Part shown: one piece after another, positions 27,289 to 35,609 of the stretch
Layout: every line of letters begins with the position of its first letter
Numbering within the stretch: the stretch's first letter is position 1
Origin: Blastococcus sp. PRF04-17
GTDB lineage: Bacteria > Actinomycetota > Actinomycetes > Mycobacteriales > Geodermatophilaceae
Assembly: GCF_023016265.1 (NCBI RefSeq)
Contig: NZ_CP095412.1
Span: forward strand, 1,302,001 to 1,366,000
Direction: 5' to 3'
Length of the DNA stretch: 64,000 bases
Position numbers and translations under genes: made by a program
Notes under the pieces: model-generated
Told to the model about the DNA's origin: nothing
Database searches by the model: none
Seen by the model: the letters and a program-made list of their open reading frames with translations, nothing else

Positions 27289-29460
27289 GTGGCAGCGACC
27301 TGCACCTCTGCGTTCGACCTTCCCGACCACCTCTCCGCCAAGTCCGACTTCGCGCTCATCGCCTCGGACGAGCGTCACTTCGCCGACATCACCGAGAGCC
27401 TCGCCGCGACCGTCGCGGACCTGACCGAGCGCCTCGGCGCCGAGCGCAAGGCGCCCGGTGGCAGCGGCGAGGAGGCCCTGAACCGGGATCTGGAGGTCCA
27501 CCGGCTGACCGCGCGCCTGCGCGCCCTGCGCCGGTTCGGCCTCGACCTGTGCCTCGGCCGCATGGACCCCGCGGACGGCTCCGAGCCGGTGTACGTCGGC
27601 CGGCTGGGCCTCACCGACGGCACCGGCCGCCGCCTGCTGCTGGACTGGCGCTCCCCCGCGGCCGAGCCGTTCTTCGGGGCGACGCACGCCGACCCCATGG
27701 GGCTGGCCTTCCGCCGCCGCTACCGCTGGACCCGCGGCCGGATCACCGACTACTGGGACGAGGTCTTCACGTCCGACGGGTTCGACGGGCACGCGGCAGC
27801 GCTCGACGACCAGTCGGCGTTCATCGCCAGCCTCGGCGCCGACCGCTCCGACCGGATGCGCGACGTCCTCGGCACCATCGCGGCCGACCAGGACGCGATC
27901 ATCCGGGCCGGCTCCCGCGGTCCGCTCGTGGTCGACGGCGGCCCGGGCACCGGCAAGACCGTGGTCGCCCTGCACCGCACCGCCTACCTGCTCTACGCGG
28001 ACCCGCACCTGGGTCACCGGCGCGGGCGGGTGCTGTTCGTCGGTCCGCACGAGCACTACCTGGCCTACGTCTCCGACGTCCTGCCCAGCCTCGGTGAGGA
28101 CGGCGTGCAGACGTGCACCCTGCGGGACCTCGTTCCGCAGGGTGCCTCGGCGGTGGTCGAGGCCGACCCGCACGTGGCGCGACTGAAGGGCTCGGCCGCA
28201 CTCGTCGACGCGATCGAGGCGGCCGTCGCCTTCTACGAGGAACCTCCGACCAGGGGGACGACGATCCCGACCCCGTGGGCGGAGGTGCGGCTGAGCGCGG
28301 AGGACTGGGCCGAGGCCTTCGAGGCGCCCGATCCGGGGACGCCGCACAACGAGGCCCGCGAGCAGGTGTGGGCGCAGCTGCTCACGATCCTGGTGGACCA
28401 GCACGACGACGTCGTGGACGAGGACGACGGCGGGGTCACCGCCGCGCAGGTGCGCTCGTCGCTGCAGCGCAACCGGGAACTGGTCGAGGCCTTCGACCGC
28501 GCCTGGCCGGTGCTCGAGGCGACCGACCTGGTCGCGGATCTCTGGTCGGTGCCGGCCTACCTGCGCCGGTGCGCGCCGTGGCTCGGCCCCGACGAGATCC
28601 GATCCCTGCAGCGGGAGGACGCGCACGCGTGGACGACGTCCGACCTGCCGCTCCTGGACGCCGCGCGCCAGCGGCTCGGCGACCCGGCGGCGTTCGGCCG
28701 GAGGCGCCGGCAGGAGGCCGTCGCCGCCGCCGAGAGGGAGCGCATGGCGGGGGTCATCGACGAGCTGATCGCGGCCGACGACTCCGAGCTGCTGCTGATG
28801 ACCAGCCTGCGCCACGGGGATCTCCGCGACGCCCTGGTCGACGAGACCGCGCTGCCGACCGCCGATCCGGACGTGCTCGCCGGACCCTTCGCGCACATCG
28901 TCGTGGACGAGGCGCAGGAGCTCACCGACGCGGAGTGGCAGATGCTGCTGCTCCGCTGCCCCTCGCGGAGCTTCACCGTCGTCGGGGACCGCGCGCAGGC
29001 GCGGCACGGCTTCAGCGGGACGTGGGAGGCGCGGCTAGGGCGGGTCGGTTTCGACGAGGTGCGCATCGCCTCGCTCCGCATCAACTACCGGACGCCGGAG
29101 GAGGTCATGGTCGAGGCGGAGCCGGTGATCCGCGCCGTGCTCCCCGACGCCAACGTGCCGACCTCCATCCGCCGCAGCGGCGTGCCTGTCCGGCACGGCT
29201 CGACCTCGGAACGCGACCAGGTGCTCGGCGCATGGCAGGCGGCACACCCGGAGGGCATCGCCTGCGTGATCGGTGACGCCACGTTCCCGGGCACCGCTCG
29301 CGTCCGGTCGCTGACCCCGGTGCTGTCCAAGGGACTGGAGTTCGACCTGGTCGTGCTGGTCGACCCCGAGATGTTCGGCACCGGCGTCGAGGGAGCCGTC
29401 GACCGCTACGTCGCGATGACGCGGGCGACCCAGCAGCTCGTCGTCCTCACGAGCGCGTGA
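27289..29460 (+). CDS. helR: RNA polymerase recycling helicase-like ATPase HelR
   Basis: A UvrD/Rep-like SF1 ATPase of the HelD clade that removes stalled or rifamycin-bound RNA polymerase. Residues about 1-90 form the long helical arm (SAKSDFALIASDERHFADI, then RLTARLRALRRFGLDLCLGR). Walker A is GGPGTGKT near 217, motif II is VVDEAQEL near 539, and the C-terminal motifs are KGLEFDLVVLVD and YVAMTRATQQ. GTG at 27289 was chosen (723 aa); an in-frame TTG at 27250 lies inside the RAE. The combination of this protein and an upstream RAE identifies HelR with good confidence. Confidence 0.93.
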   Translation: MAATCTSAFDLPDHLSAKSDFALIASDERHFADITESLAATVADLTERLGAERKAPGGSGEEALNRDLEVHRLTARLRALRRFGLDLCLGRMDPADGSEPVYVGRLGLTDGTGRRLLLDWRSPAAEPFFGATHADPMGLAFRRRYRWTRGRITDYWDEVFTSDGFDGHAAALDDQSAFIASLGADRSDRMRDVLGTIAADQDAIIRAGSRGPLVVDGGPGTGKTVVALHRTAYLLYADPHLGHRRGRVLFVGPHEHYLAYVSDVLPSLGEDGVQTCTLRDLVPQGASAVVEADPHVARLKGSAALVDAIEAAVAFYEEPPTRGTTIPTPWAEVRLSAEDWAEAFEAPDPGTPHNEAREQVWAQLLTILVDQHDDVVDEDDGGVTAAQVRSSLQRNRELVEAFDRAWPVLEATDLVADLWSVPAYLRRCAPWLGPDEIRSLQREDAHAWTTSDLPLLDAARQRLGDPAAFGRRRRQEAVAAAERERMAGVIDELIAADDSELLLMTSLRHGDLRDALVDETALPTADPDVLAGPFAHIVVDEAQELTDAEWQMLLLRCPSRSFTVVGDRAQARHGFSGTWEARLGRVGFDEVRIASLRINYRTPEEVMVEAEPVIRAVLPDANVPTSIRRSGVPVRHGSTSERDQVLGAWQAAHPEGIACVIGDATFPGTARVRSLTPVLSKGLEFDLVVLVDPEMFGTGVEGAVDRYVAMTRATQQLVVLTSA

Positions 29461-29513
29461 GTGTGCGCTGGTCCACCTCGTTCAGCGCGGATGAGGTGGA
29501 CCAGCGCACACTC
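29459..29513. terminator. Bidirectional terminator with 21-bp perfect stem
   Basis: Arms at 29459-29479 and 29493-29513 are perfectly complementary, with a 13-nt loop. The left arm starts inside the helR stop codon. It lies 21 bp from the stop of the convergent amidotransferase gene. Confidence 0.8.
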
Positions 29514-29534
29514 AGGGCGAGTGGGCCGAGCACG

Positions 29535-30263
29535 TCAGCCGTAGCGGGCGACGAAGTTGGCGAGCAGCCGCCCCGGCTCGGTGACCACCGCGGGGCTGAC
29601 CCGGTCGATGTACTCGCCCAGCTCGGAGGGGTCGAAGTAGCCGGCGTGCTGGTAGACGTGCAGGCGGGTGACCAGGCCGGGGACGTCGAGCTCCGGGTGG
29701 AACTGCGTGGCGTACAGGTTCTGCCTGACCCGGAACATCTGCACCGGGCACGCGGCGGAGGTGGCCAGCAGCACGGCGCCGGGCGGCAGCACGCGGCAGG
29801 CCTCCTTGTGGCCGACGAACGCGTCGAACTCGCCGCTCATGCCGGCCAGCAGCGGATCGCGCAGGCCCTCGTCGGTCAGCTGGATGCGCACCGCGGAGAT
29901 GGGCTCGGCGTACTTCCGGTCGACGACGCCGCCCTGGTGGACGCCGAGCGTGCCGACGCCGTAGCAGGCGCCCAGGAACGGGAAGTCCCGCGCGACCAGC
30001 TCGTCGAGCAGCGCGGCCAGCTCCCGCTCCACCCGGTGCTGCACCGCCGACTTCTCGTGCGGCGGGTCGCTGGAGTTGAAGGGCCCGCCGCCCACGAGGA
30101 CGCCCGCGTAGCGGTCGAGGTCGATCGCGGGCAGCGGGCCGGCCTCCATGCGGACCCGGTGCAGCCGCGCGGGGTCCAGTCCGGAGAACCGCAGGAAGGC
30201 GGCGTACTCGTCTTCAGCGGCGACGTCCTCACCGCGCGACGAGAGCAGGAGGAAGGGCCGCAC
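29535..30263 (-). CDS. Class I glutamine amidotransferase-like protein
   Basis: A 242-residue single-domain GATase1 protein of the GMP-synthase-like type. The nucleophile is in FLGACYGVGTLG near residue 100, and the His-x-Glu is in QFHPELD near 190. GGGPFN marks the oxyanion strand. No synthase partner is adjacent, so the ammonia acceptor is unknown; many such stand-alone proteins act on gamma-glutamyl compounds. GTG at 30263 follows a TAGGAT -10 box (30275-30270) by 6 nt. Confidence 0.9.
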   Translation of the reverse strand: MRPFLLLSSRGEDVAAEDEYAAFLRFSGLDPARLHRVRMEAGPLPAIDLDRYAGVLVGGGPFNSSDPPHEKSAVQHRVERELAALLDELVARDFPFLGACYGVGTLGVHQGGVVDRKYAEPISAVRIQLTDEGLRDPLLAGMSGEFDAFVGHKEACRVLPPGAVLLATSAACPVQMFRVRQNLYATQFHPELDVPGLVTRLHVYQHAGYFDPSELGEYIDRVSPAVVTEPGRLLANFVARYG

Positions 30264-30269
30264 GCGCGG

Positions 30270-30275
30270 ATCCTA
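30270..30275 (-). promoter_or_regulatory. Leaderless -10 box of the amidotransferase
   Basis: TAGGAT on the minus strand ends 6 nt before the GTG at 30263. Confidence 0.5.
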
Positions 30276-30291
30276 GGCGCCGCCGCGGCGC

Positions 30292-30729
30292 CTACCGCCT
30301 GGCCACGTTCCTGATCACTCCGAGGTTCGCGTCCTCCAGCTGGGCCACCACGTTCGCGGAATCGGCCGCGTGGAGGCTCGCGTACGGGTCGTCGATCGCA
30401 TAGCGCCATCCGCCGTCGGCCTCGCGCCGGGCCACCTCGGCGGTCGTCGCGGACTGCGTCTCGTCGCCCACGACGAGGGTCCACTCGCTGCTGAGCACCG
30501 CGAGGTCGCCGGACTCGACCACGTACCGGGTGCGCATCGTCATCCGCCCCGGCACACCGAACATGGCCTCGAGCGAGCTGCGGATCGCTTCGGCACCGTG
30601 CAGCTCCGTGCCGTCCTGCAGCAGCATCGTGGTGTCCGGCGCGTACAGCTGCATCGCGCGGTCCAGGTCGTGGTCGTTGAAGGCGCTCTCGAACGTCCGG
30701 TGCATGTCCCTCAGTTCCACCCCGGCCAT
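30292..30729 (-). CDS. SnoaL-like / NTF2-fold protein
   Basis: A 145-residue NTF2-fold protein of the SgcJ/DUF4440 type. The helix FESAFNDHDLDRAMQLYAPD and the strands DGTELHGAEAIRSSLEAMF and RTRYVVESGDLAVLSSEWTL are typical. Such proteins may be small isomerases or binding proteins; no catalytic set can be assigned. ATG at 30729 was chosen because GGAGG lies 8 nt upstream. It runs in the same direction as the amidotransferase, 28 bp away. Confidence 0.85.
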   Translation of the reverse strand: MAGVELRDMHRTFESAFNDHDLDRAMQLYAPDTTMLLQDGTELHGAEAIRSSLEAMFGVPGRMTMRTRYVVESGDLAVLSSEWTLVVGDETQSATTAEVARREADGGWRYAIDDPYASLHAADSANVVAQLEDANLGVIRNVARR

Positions 30730-30798
30730 GCGCCCCACCTCCGTCGTCTGCCGGTGCCCGTGGGTGCGCCGAGGCTAGCCCTCCGCCGTCATCTCGGG

Positions 30799-30844
30799 AG
30801 GGGTCCAAAGACCCCTTGGTCGCACCGCCGCGGAGGACTAGCTT
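30799..30844 (+). promoter_or_regulatory. Promoter of the VOC gene with an overlapping small hairpin
   Basis: A -35-like TTGGTC (30816-30821) is separated by 17 bp from TAGCTT (30839-30844). AGGGGTC/GACCCCT (30799-30805 and 30810-30816) forms an inverted repeat just upstream of the -35 and could be an operator. Confidence 0.5.
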
Positions 30845-30889
30845 CGGGCAGCGTCCTCACGGGGGAACTCCATCCGTCAGGAGCAGGTC

Positions 30890-31273
30890 ATGCTGAACAG
30901 CAGCAGGGTCGAGGCCAACATCCCGGCGGGCGACCTGGCCCGCGCCCGCGACTTCTACGCCGAGAAGCTGGGCCTCACACCGCTCCAGGAACTCCCTGGA
31001 GAGACGCTGGCCTACCGGACCGACGGCGGCACGGCGTTCAACATCTACCGCACCGACTACGCCGGTCAGGCCGGGCACACGATCGCCCAGTGGCACGTCG
31101 ACGACATCGAGTCCGAGGTTCGCGACCTCAAGGCGAAGGGCGTCCGGTTCGAGGTCTACGACATGCCCGGTGTCAGCTGGGACGGCGAGATCGCGTCCAT
31201 GTCCGGCATGGGCCGGGCCGCCTGGTTCACCGACAGCGAGGGCAACATCATGTGCATCGACCAGCGGGCCTAG
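30890..31273 (+). CDS. VOC/glyoxalase family protein
   Basis: A 127-residue member of the vicinal oxygen chelate superfamily. The N-terminal unit NIPAGDLARARDFYAEKLGL and the C-terminal WFTDSEGNIMCIDQ are the usual paired beta-alpha-beta modules. The metal set is incomplete compared with glyoxalase I, so an enzymatic role is uncertain. AGGAG lies upstream of the ATG, and a recognisable promoter ends at 30844. Confidence 0.88.
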   Translation: MLNSSRVEANIPAGDLARARDFYAEKLGLTPLQELPGETLAYRTDGGTAFNIYRTDYAGQAGHTIAQWHVDDIESEVRDLKAKGVRFEVYDMPGVSWDGEIASMSGMGRAAWFTDSEGNIMCIDQRA

Positions 31274-31284
31274 CGGCAGCGCCC

Positions 31285-32409
31285 TCAGCCCCAGACCTCC
31301 CCGGCCGTCTCGACGATCAACGCCAGCTTGGCGATCTGCTCGTCCCGCGTCAGTGAGTTGCCCTCGACGGTCGAGGAGAACCCGCACTGCCCCGACAGCG
31401 CCAGCTGCTCGAGCGGCACGAACTTCGACGCCTCCTCGATGCGGCGCTTGAGGTCGTCCTTGCGCTCGAGCTCCGGCCGCTTCGTCGTCACCAGGCCCAG
31501 GACGACGCGCTTGCCGGGCGGGACGAAGCGCAACGGCTCGAACCCGCCGGACCGGGCGTCGTCGTACTCGAGGAAGAAGCCGTCGACCTCCAGCCCGCCG
31601 AACAGCGCCTCGGCCACGAAGTCGTAGCCGCCCTCGGCCACCCATGACGAGCGGAAGTTGCCGCGGCACATGTGGGTGGTGACGGTGAGCGACTCGGGCC
31701 GGCCGGCGAGGGCGGCGTTGATCTGCCGGATGTAGCGCTCGTGCAGGTGCTCCGCGTCCCGCCCCTGGGCCGCGATCTCGGCCCGCTGCTGCGGGTCGTT
31801 GAGGTAGGCCAGGCTCGTGTCGTCGAACTGGAGGTAGGTGCACCCCTGTGCCGCGATGCCCTGCACCTGCTGCGCGTAGGCCGCGGACAGGTCGGCCCAG
31901 AACGCGTCTTCGTCTGGATAGACCGCGGGATCGATCGCCGCCGCGCCGCCGCGGTAGTGGACCATCGACGGCGACGGGATGGTCAGCTTCGCCGTCTGGC
32001 CCTCGCTCACCACCGACTGCAGATAGGCGAAGTCCTGACCGAAGATGGGCTCGTCGATCGACAGCGGGCCGTCGACGTGCAGGCCGGCCGGCGTGTAGTC
32101 GAGGCTGCCGTCGGCGTTCTTGAAGTGGACGACGATGTTCTGGTCGGTCACCTTCGTGATGCCGTCGATCGCGTAGATGAAGTCCATGTGCCACGAGGCG
32201 CGGCGGAACTCGCCGTCGGTCGCCGTCCGCAGACCGACGTCCTCCTGCATGCGGACGACGTCGGCGATCGCCTCGTCCTCGATGCCACGCAGCTCGGCGT
32301 CGTCGATCTCCCCCGCGGCGTGCCGGGCGCGGGCGTCGAGCAGGCTCTTCGGGCGGAGCAGGCTGCCGACGTGGTCGGCGCGGAACGGCGGGCCGGAGGC
32401 ATCGGTCAT
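31285..32409 (-). CDS. MetE-like cobalamin-independent methionine synthase family protein
   Basis: A 374-residue single-barrel protein equivalent to the C-terminal half of MetE (YxjG/YxjH-like). The zinc site is recognisable: His and Cys in THMCRGN, and the distal Cys in LSGQCGFSS. FLEYDD and QFDDTSLAY line the barrel. Family members transfer methyl groups to thiols such as homocysteine. The lack of the N-terminal MetE domain suggests a different methyl donor. ATG at 32409; no other methionine gene is adjacent. Confidence 0.88.
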   Translation of the reverse strand: MTDASGPPFRADHVGSLLRPKSLLDARARHAAGEIDDAELRGIEDEAIADVVRMQEDVGLRTATDGEFRRASWHMDFIYAIDGITKVTDQNIVVHFKNADGSLDYTPAGLHVDGPLSIDEPIFGQDFAYLQSVVSEGQTAKLTIPSPSMVHYRGGAAAIDPAVYPDEDAFWADLSAAYAQQVQGIAAQGCTYLQFDDTSLAYLNDPQQRAEIAAQGRDAEHLHERYIRQINAALAGRPESLTVTTHMCRGNFRSSWVAEGGYDFVAEALFGGLEVDGFFLEYDDARSGGFEPLRFVPPGKRVVLGLVTTKRPELERKDDLKRRIEEASKFVPLEQLALSGQCGFSSTVEGNSLTRDEQIAKLALIVETAGEVWG

Positions 32410-32456
32410 GTCGGCAGCATGGTGGAAGTGGCCGCCGGCCGCAGCCGCGGACGACG

Positions 32457-33038
32457 TCAGAGGCGACCGGCGCCGTCGAGGACCAGCGATCTCATCATGG
32501 CGTCGAGCACGGCGACGTTGCGCGCGTAGTCGGTGCCCGGCAGCCCGACGGTGTCGGCGACGAGGGCCGACCGGTCACCTCCGGGCCCCAGGTCGACGAG
32601 GTAGGTCGTGACGGGCGTGCCCTCCGGCCAGAGGCCGGGACCGGCCACCTGCTCCACCCGCACGGCCGGACGCCCCCCGACCTCGACCGTCGTGCGCGCG
32701 GTCTCGTCCGGCAGGGCCGTTGCGAGGTCGGCACCGGACTGCACCCGGAGCGTGATGTCGGCGGTGCGGACGTCGGACGCCTGCGGCACGGTGAATGGCT
32801 GCGCGGCGAACCAGCTGCAGGCCGGCAGCACCTCGCCCGGATTGGTCGACCAGCCCGACGGGTGCGCGACGCTGAACCCCGCCTCGTGCGTGCAGCGGGT
32901 GGTGCCCTCCTCGGCGGGGAGGCTCTGCGGGTACTCCGGCTCGTCGGGCGTCGGCGGAACCGGACCCGAGGCGGTGGCCCCTCCCCCCCACCCCGCCAGC
33001 AGCAGCGCGGCACACGCCGCCGCGAGGACCTGGGGCAT
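32457..33038 (-). CDS. Secreted hypothetical protein, lipoprotein-like leader without the Cys
   Basis: A 193-residue exported protein of unknown function. The leader MPQVLAAACAALLLAGWGGG ends like a lipobox (L-A-G-C expected) but has Trp in place of the lipidated Cys. The mature part has a small beta-rich domain (ADITLRVQSGADLATALP, TTVEVGGRPAVRVEQV) and two Cys (CTHEAGF and PACSWF), probably a disulfide. It resembles the small DUF3558-like lipoproteins of actinomycetes. A TGC-to-TGG change, or an error next to a G-run, would explain the missing Cys. Confidence 0.65.
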   Translation of the reverse strand: MPQVLAAACAALLLAGWGGGATASGPVPPTPDEPEYPQSLPAEEGTTRCTHEAGFSVAHPSGWSTNPGEVLPACSWFAAQPFTVPQASDVRTADITLRVQSGADLATALPDETARTTVEVGGRPAVRVEQVAGPGLWPEGTPVTTYLVDLGPGGDRSALVADTVGLPGTDYARNVAVLDAMMRSLVLDGAGRL

Positions 33039-33138
33039 CGGACGGACCTGCTTTCCGGATCGGCTCGGTCGGTGACCATCACCCGCTATCCGCGCCGACC
33101 CGGTCCGGAACCCGCGCGCCCGGACCGACATCGGATCG

Positions 33139-33675
33139 TCATGTCCGCAGGACCAGCTCCTCGCCACGGGTCGGCGCGACGAGGGCGACGAGACCCTCGG
33201 CGAGGCCGTAGACGACCAGCCCGGGGAGGATGAGCAGCCCAGGAGGGACGACGAGCGGCGCGGCCACCGCGGAGATGAGCAGCACGCCGGGGGCGCTGCT
33301 GGACCAGCCGGCCCGCCGTCGGGGATTGGCGAGCGCCCCCCACCGGACGCCGGCCCACATCAGCCAGCGCCGGATCACGGGCACCCCGCTCTCCCGCATC
33401 ACTCTTCGGAAGATGCCGTCGGCATCGTTCGACGTGACCGCACCCGACCGGAGGCCGTCGGTGACCAGCCAGTCGTGCAGGATCGCGGCGAGCGTGTACG
33501 CGCCGAACCGCGGCACGAGCCAGGTGACCACCCGGGGGACGGTCGCGAAGTCGGTCCGGAACCCGGCCGGGACGACGAACCGCTGCCGGTTCCCCTGGTA
33601 GACGAGCTCGTCGACGAGCGCCCATGTCTCGTCGTCCACGCTGCGAACGGTCAGGATCACTGGCTCGAAAGGCAC
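33139..33675 (-). CDS. DUF1353 protein with C-terminal membrane helices
   Basis: A 178-residue protein. Residues about 18-105 match DUF1353 (FVVPAGFRTDFATVPRVVTW and ILHDWLVTDG), a domain also found in phage genomes. Residues about 125-165 form two hydrophobic helices (VLLISAVAAPLVVPPGLLIL). Function is unknown. GTG at 33675 starts the gene; there is no neighbour close enough to suggest an operon. Confidence 0.85.
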   Translation of the reverse strand: MPFEPVILTVRSVDDETWALVDELVYQGNRQRFVVPAGFRTDFATVPRVVTWLVPRFGAYTLAAILHDWLVTDGLRSGAVTSNDADGIFRRVMRESGVPVIRRWLMWAGVRWGALANPRRRAGWSSSAPGVLLISAVAAPLVVPPGLLILPGLVVYGLAEGLVALVAPTRGEELVLRT

Positions 33676-33772
33676 GACTCACCCTGCGCCGGCCGCCCGC
33701 CGCCCGCCTCTCGGTGGTCGCCGGACGTACCAGGCCCCGCCCCCGGACGAGGACGGGGCCTGGTGTCGCCGA

Positions 33773-34165
33773 TCAGCTTGCCGCCAGACCCCACAGCGCG
33801 CCGAAGCCGGCCGCGGCCAGAGCCGACACCCCTTGCACCCGCCCCGTCTCCGCGGACCGCGACCGCCGGGCGAGGAGGTACCAGGCGGCCGAGAGCGCGA
33901 AGCCGGCGAACAGCGCGGCGAAGGCGGACTCACCGTAGGAGAGCCGGGCACCGCGCATGTACTGCACCCCGAGGAGGACCCCCGCGGTGACAGCCATCAT
34001 CGGCACGGCCCTCAGGTCGACCGGAGAGGGTTCCCCGAGCCGCCGGTCGGTCTCGCCGTCCCGGCTGCGCAGCACCTCCCGGATCCACAGGGCCATGGCG
34101 ACGACCATGACGACGGCACTGGTCGCCGTCACGGCGACCAGCGCGATCACGACGACGGCGTCCAT
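33773..34165 (-). CDS. Small four-helix membrane protein, possible immunity partner
   Basis: A 130-residue protein with four predicted transmembrane helices (about 3-25, 55-71, 82-100 and 112-130) and a charged loop EVLRSRDGETDRRLGE. I do not recognise the family. Its ATG overlaps the stop of the secreted protein gene upstream (TGATG), so it is made in proportion to it. The pairing of an exported protein with a small coupled membrane protein is typical of bacteriocin or toxin/immunity modules, but that is inference. Confidence 0.75.
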   Translation of the reverse strand: MDAVVVIALVAVTATSAVVMVVAMALWIREVLRSRDGETDRRLGEPSPVDLRAVPMMAVTAGVLLGVQYMRGARLSYGESAFAALFAGFALSAAWYLLARRSRSAETGRVQGVSALAAAGFGALWGLAAS

Positions 34166-35316
34166 CAGAAGCAGCCCTCCTTGATCTGCGTGATGCCGAA
34201 GAAGTCGAGCACCGACGCCCCGGCGATGGTCCGCGCCCGAGCCAGCACCCGGGACCGCTCCGCGGAGGTCGAGGCTCCCACGAGGAGCTTCGCCGCCTCG
34301 TTGGCCCCGCCGACCGAGCGGACCCAGGCACGCGCGGCGCTGACCGCTTTCACGATCTTGATCGCCTTGCCGACCACGAACACCGTCGTCAGCGCCACGA
34401 AGACGACCGCGGCGGCGCACTTGGCGATCTTCCATGCCGTGCTCCACCACGGGTCAGCGGTCACGGGGTAGGTGTGGTCGCCGACGTGGTGCTCGACGAC
34501 CTGCACCAGGTCGCCGCCCCGGATCTCGTAGTGGGTGGGGACCGCCAGGCCGCGGGCGTCGACCGCCCAGGCGGGCGCCACGCGGCTGACGACGATCGTC
34601 TCCACGCTCGTCACGCCCGTCTCGGGGTCGGTCACGGCGATCGAGCGGATCATGTCGACCCCGCCGTCGGCGGCCGGCTGCGGGGTGACGCCGTGGGGCA
34701 GGCTCAACGGGTAGACGAACTCGGTGGGCGCTTCCGGCCCGTTGAGCACGGTGTTGACCCGCACCGAACCGTCCTGACCCGGCTGCGCGGCGACGTCGAC
34801 CGTTCCGGACCGATCCGCGTACAGGACCGTGCCGTCCGAGGCGACCTGCGCGTCCTCGTGCGTTCTCGTCGTGGGCAGGCCGAAGCTGACCTCCGTCCCG
34901 GTGGAGACCGACGTGTCGACCGAGACGCTCCCTGTCGCGGCCATCGGGAGCTCGACCACGGTGGTCGCCGACGCCTCGGACTCGGCGGCCTCGGCGACCA
35001 GCTCGGTGAACAACGCCGACTGCTCCGGCGTCAGGTCCGCCTCCGCGGCGACCTGCGCCGCCTCCTCGACCGCCGTGGTGACGGCCGCGGCGATCTCAGC
35101 GGGCGACGCGGACGTCGTCGCGACCAGGGCATCGCCTTCCCGCTCGGTCGCCGCGATCGCGACCGTCTCCCCCACGGCGTCGGTGACGGCCGTGTTGACC
35201 GTCGCCGCCACCTCCTCCACGGGATCTGTCGAGGCAGCCGCAGGCTGGGCGCCCGTGACGACGAGCGCGGACACCACGAGGGGCAGGGTCGTGCTGACCC
35301 AGGTTTTGCGATTCAC
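34165..35316 (-). CDS. Secreted protein with conserved two-Cys hydrophobic C-terminal domain
   Basis: A 383-residue exported protein. The Sec signal (MNRKTWVSTTLPLVVSALVV) ends near AQPAAAS. Residues 30-130 are Ala/Val/Thr-rich; residues 130-290 look beta-rich. The last 95 residues start after HTYPVTADPWW and contain a Cys (KIAKCAAAVVFV), a long hydrophobic helix, a basic segment, the GANEAAKLLVGASTSAERSR motif and a final Cys (IKEGCF). I recall similar C-terminal modules in Streptomyces secreted proteins. GTG at 35316 has GAAGGAAG upstream. A pore-forming or bacteriocin-like role is possible but unproven. Confidence 0.75.
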   Translation of the reverse strand: MNRKTWVSTTLPLVVSALVVTGAQPAAASTDPVEEVAATVNTAVTDAVGETVAIAATEREGDALVATTSASPAEIAAAVTTAVEEAAQVAAEADLTPEQSALFTELVAEAAESEASATTVVELPMAATGSVSVDTSVSTGTEVSFGLPTTRTHEDAQVASDGTVLYADRSGTVDVAAQPGQDGSVRVNTVLNGPEAPTEFVYPLSLPHGVTPQPAADGGVDMIRSIAVTDPETGVTSVETIVVSRVAPAWAVDARGLAVPTHYEIRGGDLVQVVEHHVGDHTYPVTADPWWSTAWKIAKCAAAVVFVALTTVFVVGKAIKIVKAVSAARAWVRSVGGANEAAKLLVGASTSAERSRVLARARTIAGASVLDFFGITQIKEGCF

Positions 35317-35609
35317 GGCACTTCCTTCGGCTGGAGGAACCACACGGGGTGACGAAGGCCGCCACCCGGCGCGACACGGTAGTTCCGGAACAGGACCAGC
35401 CGGACTTCTCGGCCGCGACTCGCCGCACGCCGGTGTCGCCCGCGGGGGCCGGCCGTGTCGGGCACGCGGAGGACCACAGTTCTCGCCGGGTTCAGCGCCC
35501 AGGATGTGTGAGGTGCTGCACTGGCGCGACCGTGCGCAGCGAGCCGAGAGCGTGGGCCGGGAGCGTGGGCCGGCGGGCGCGTGGCGCCCCTGCCGGGCCG
35601 GCGCCGGGC
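35317..35609. other. Intergenic region with no confident gene
   Basis: About 290 bp between the divergent ends of the secreted-protein gene start and the molybdenum hydroxylase gene stop. It holds a minus-strand TACCGT (35381-35376) that may be a -10 box for the secreted protein, next to a TTCCGGAA palindrome. A 13-bp tandem duplication GAGCGTGGGCCGG lies at 35548-35573. Nothing else is recognised. Confidence 0.5.

Noticed and set aside
27250-27289. Upstream TTG start for helR
   Set aside because: It lies inside the RAE palindrome; GTG at 27289 has a GGAG site and fits the protein family start.
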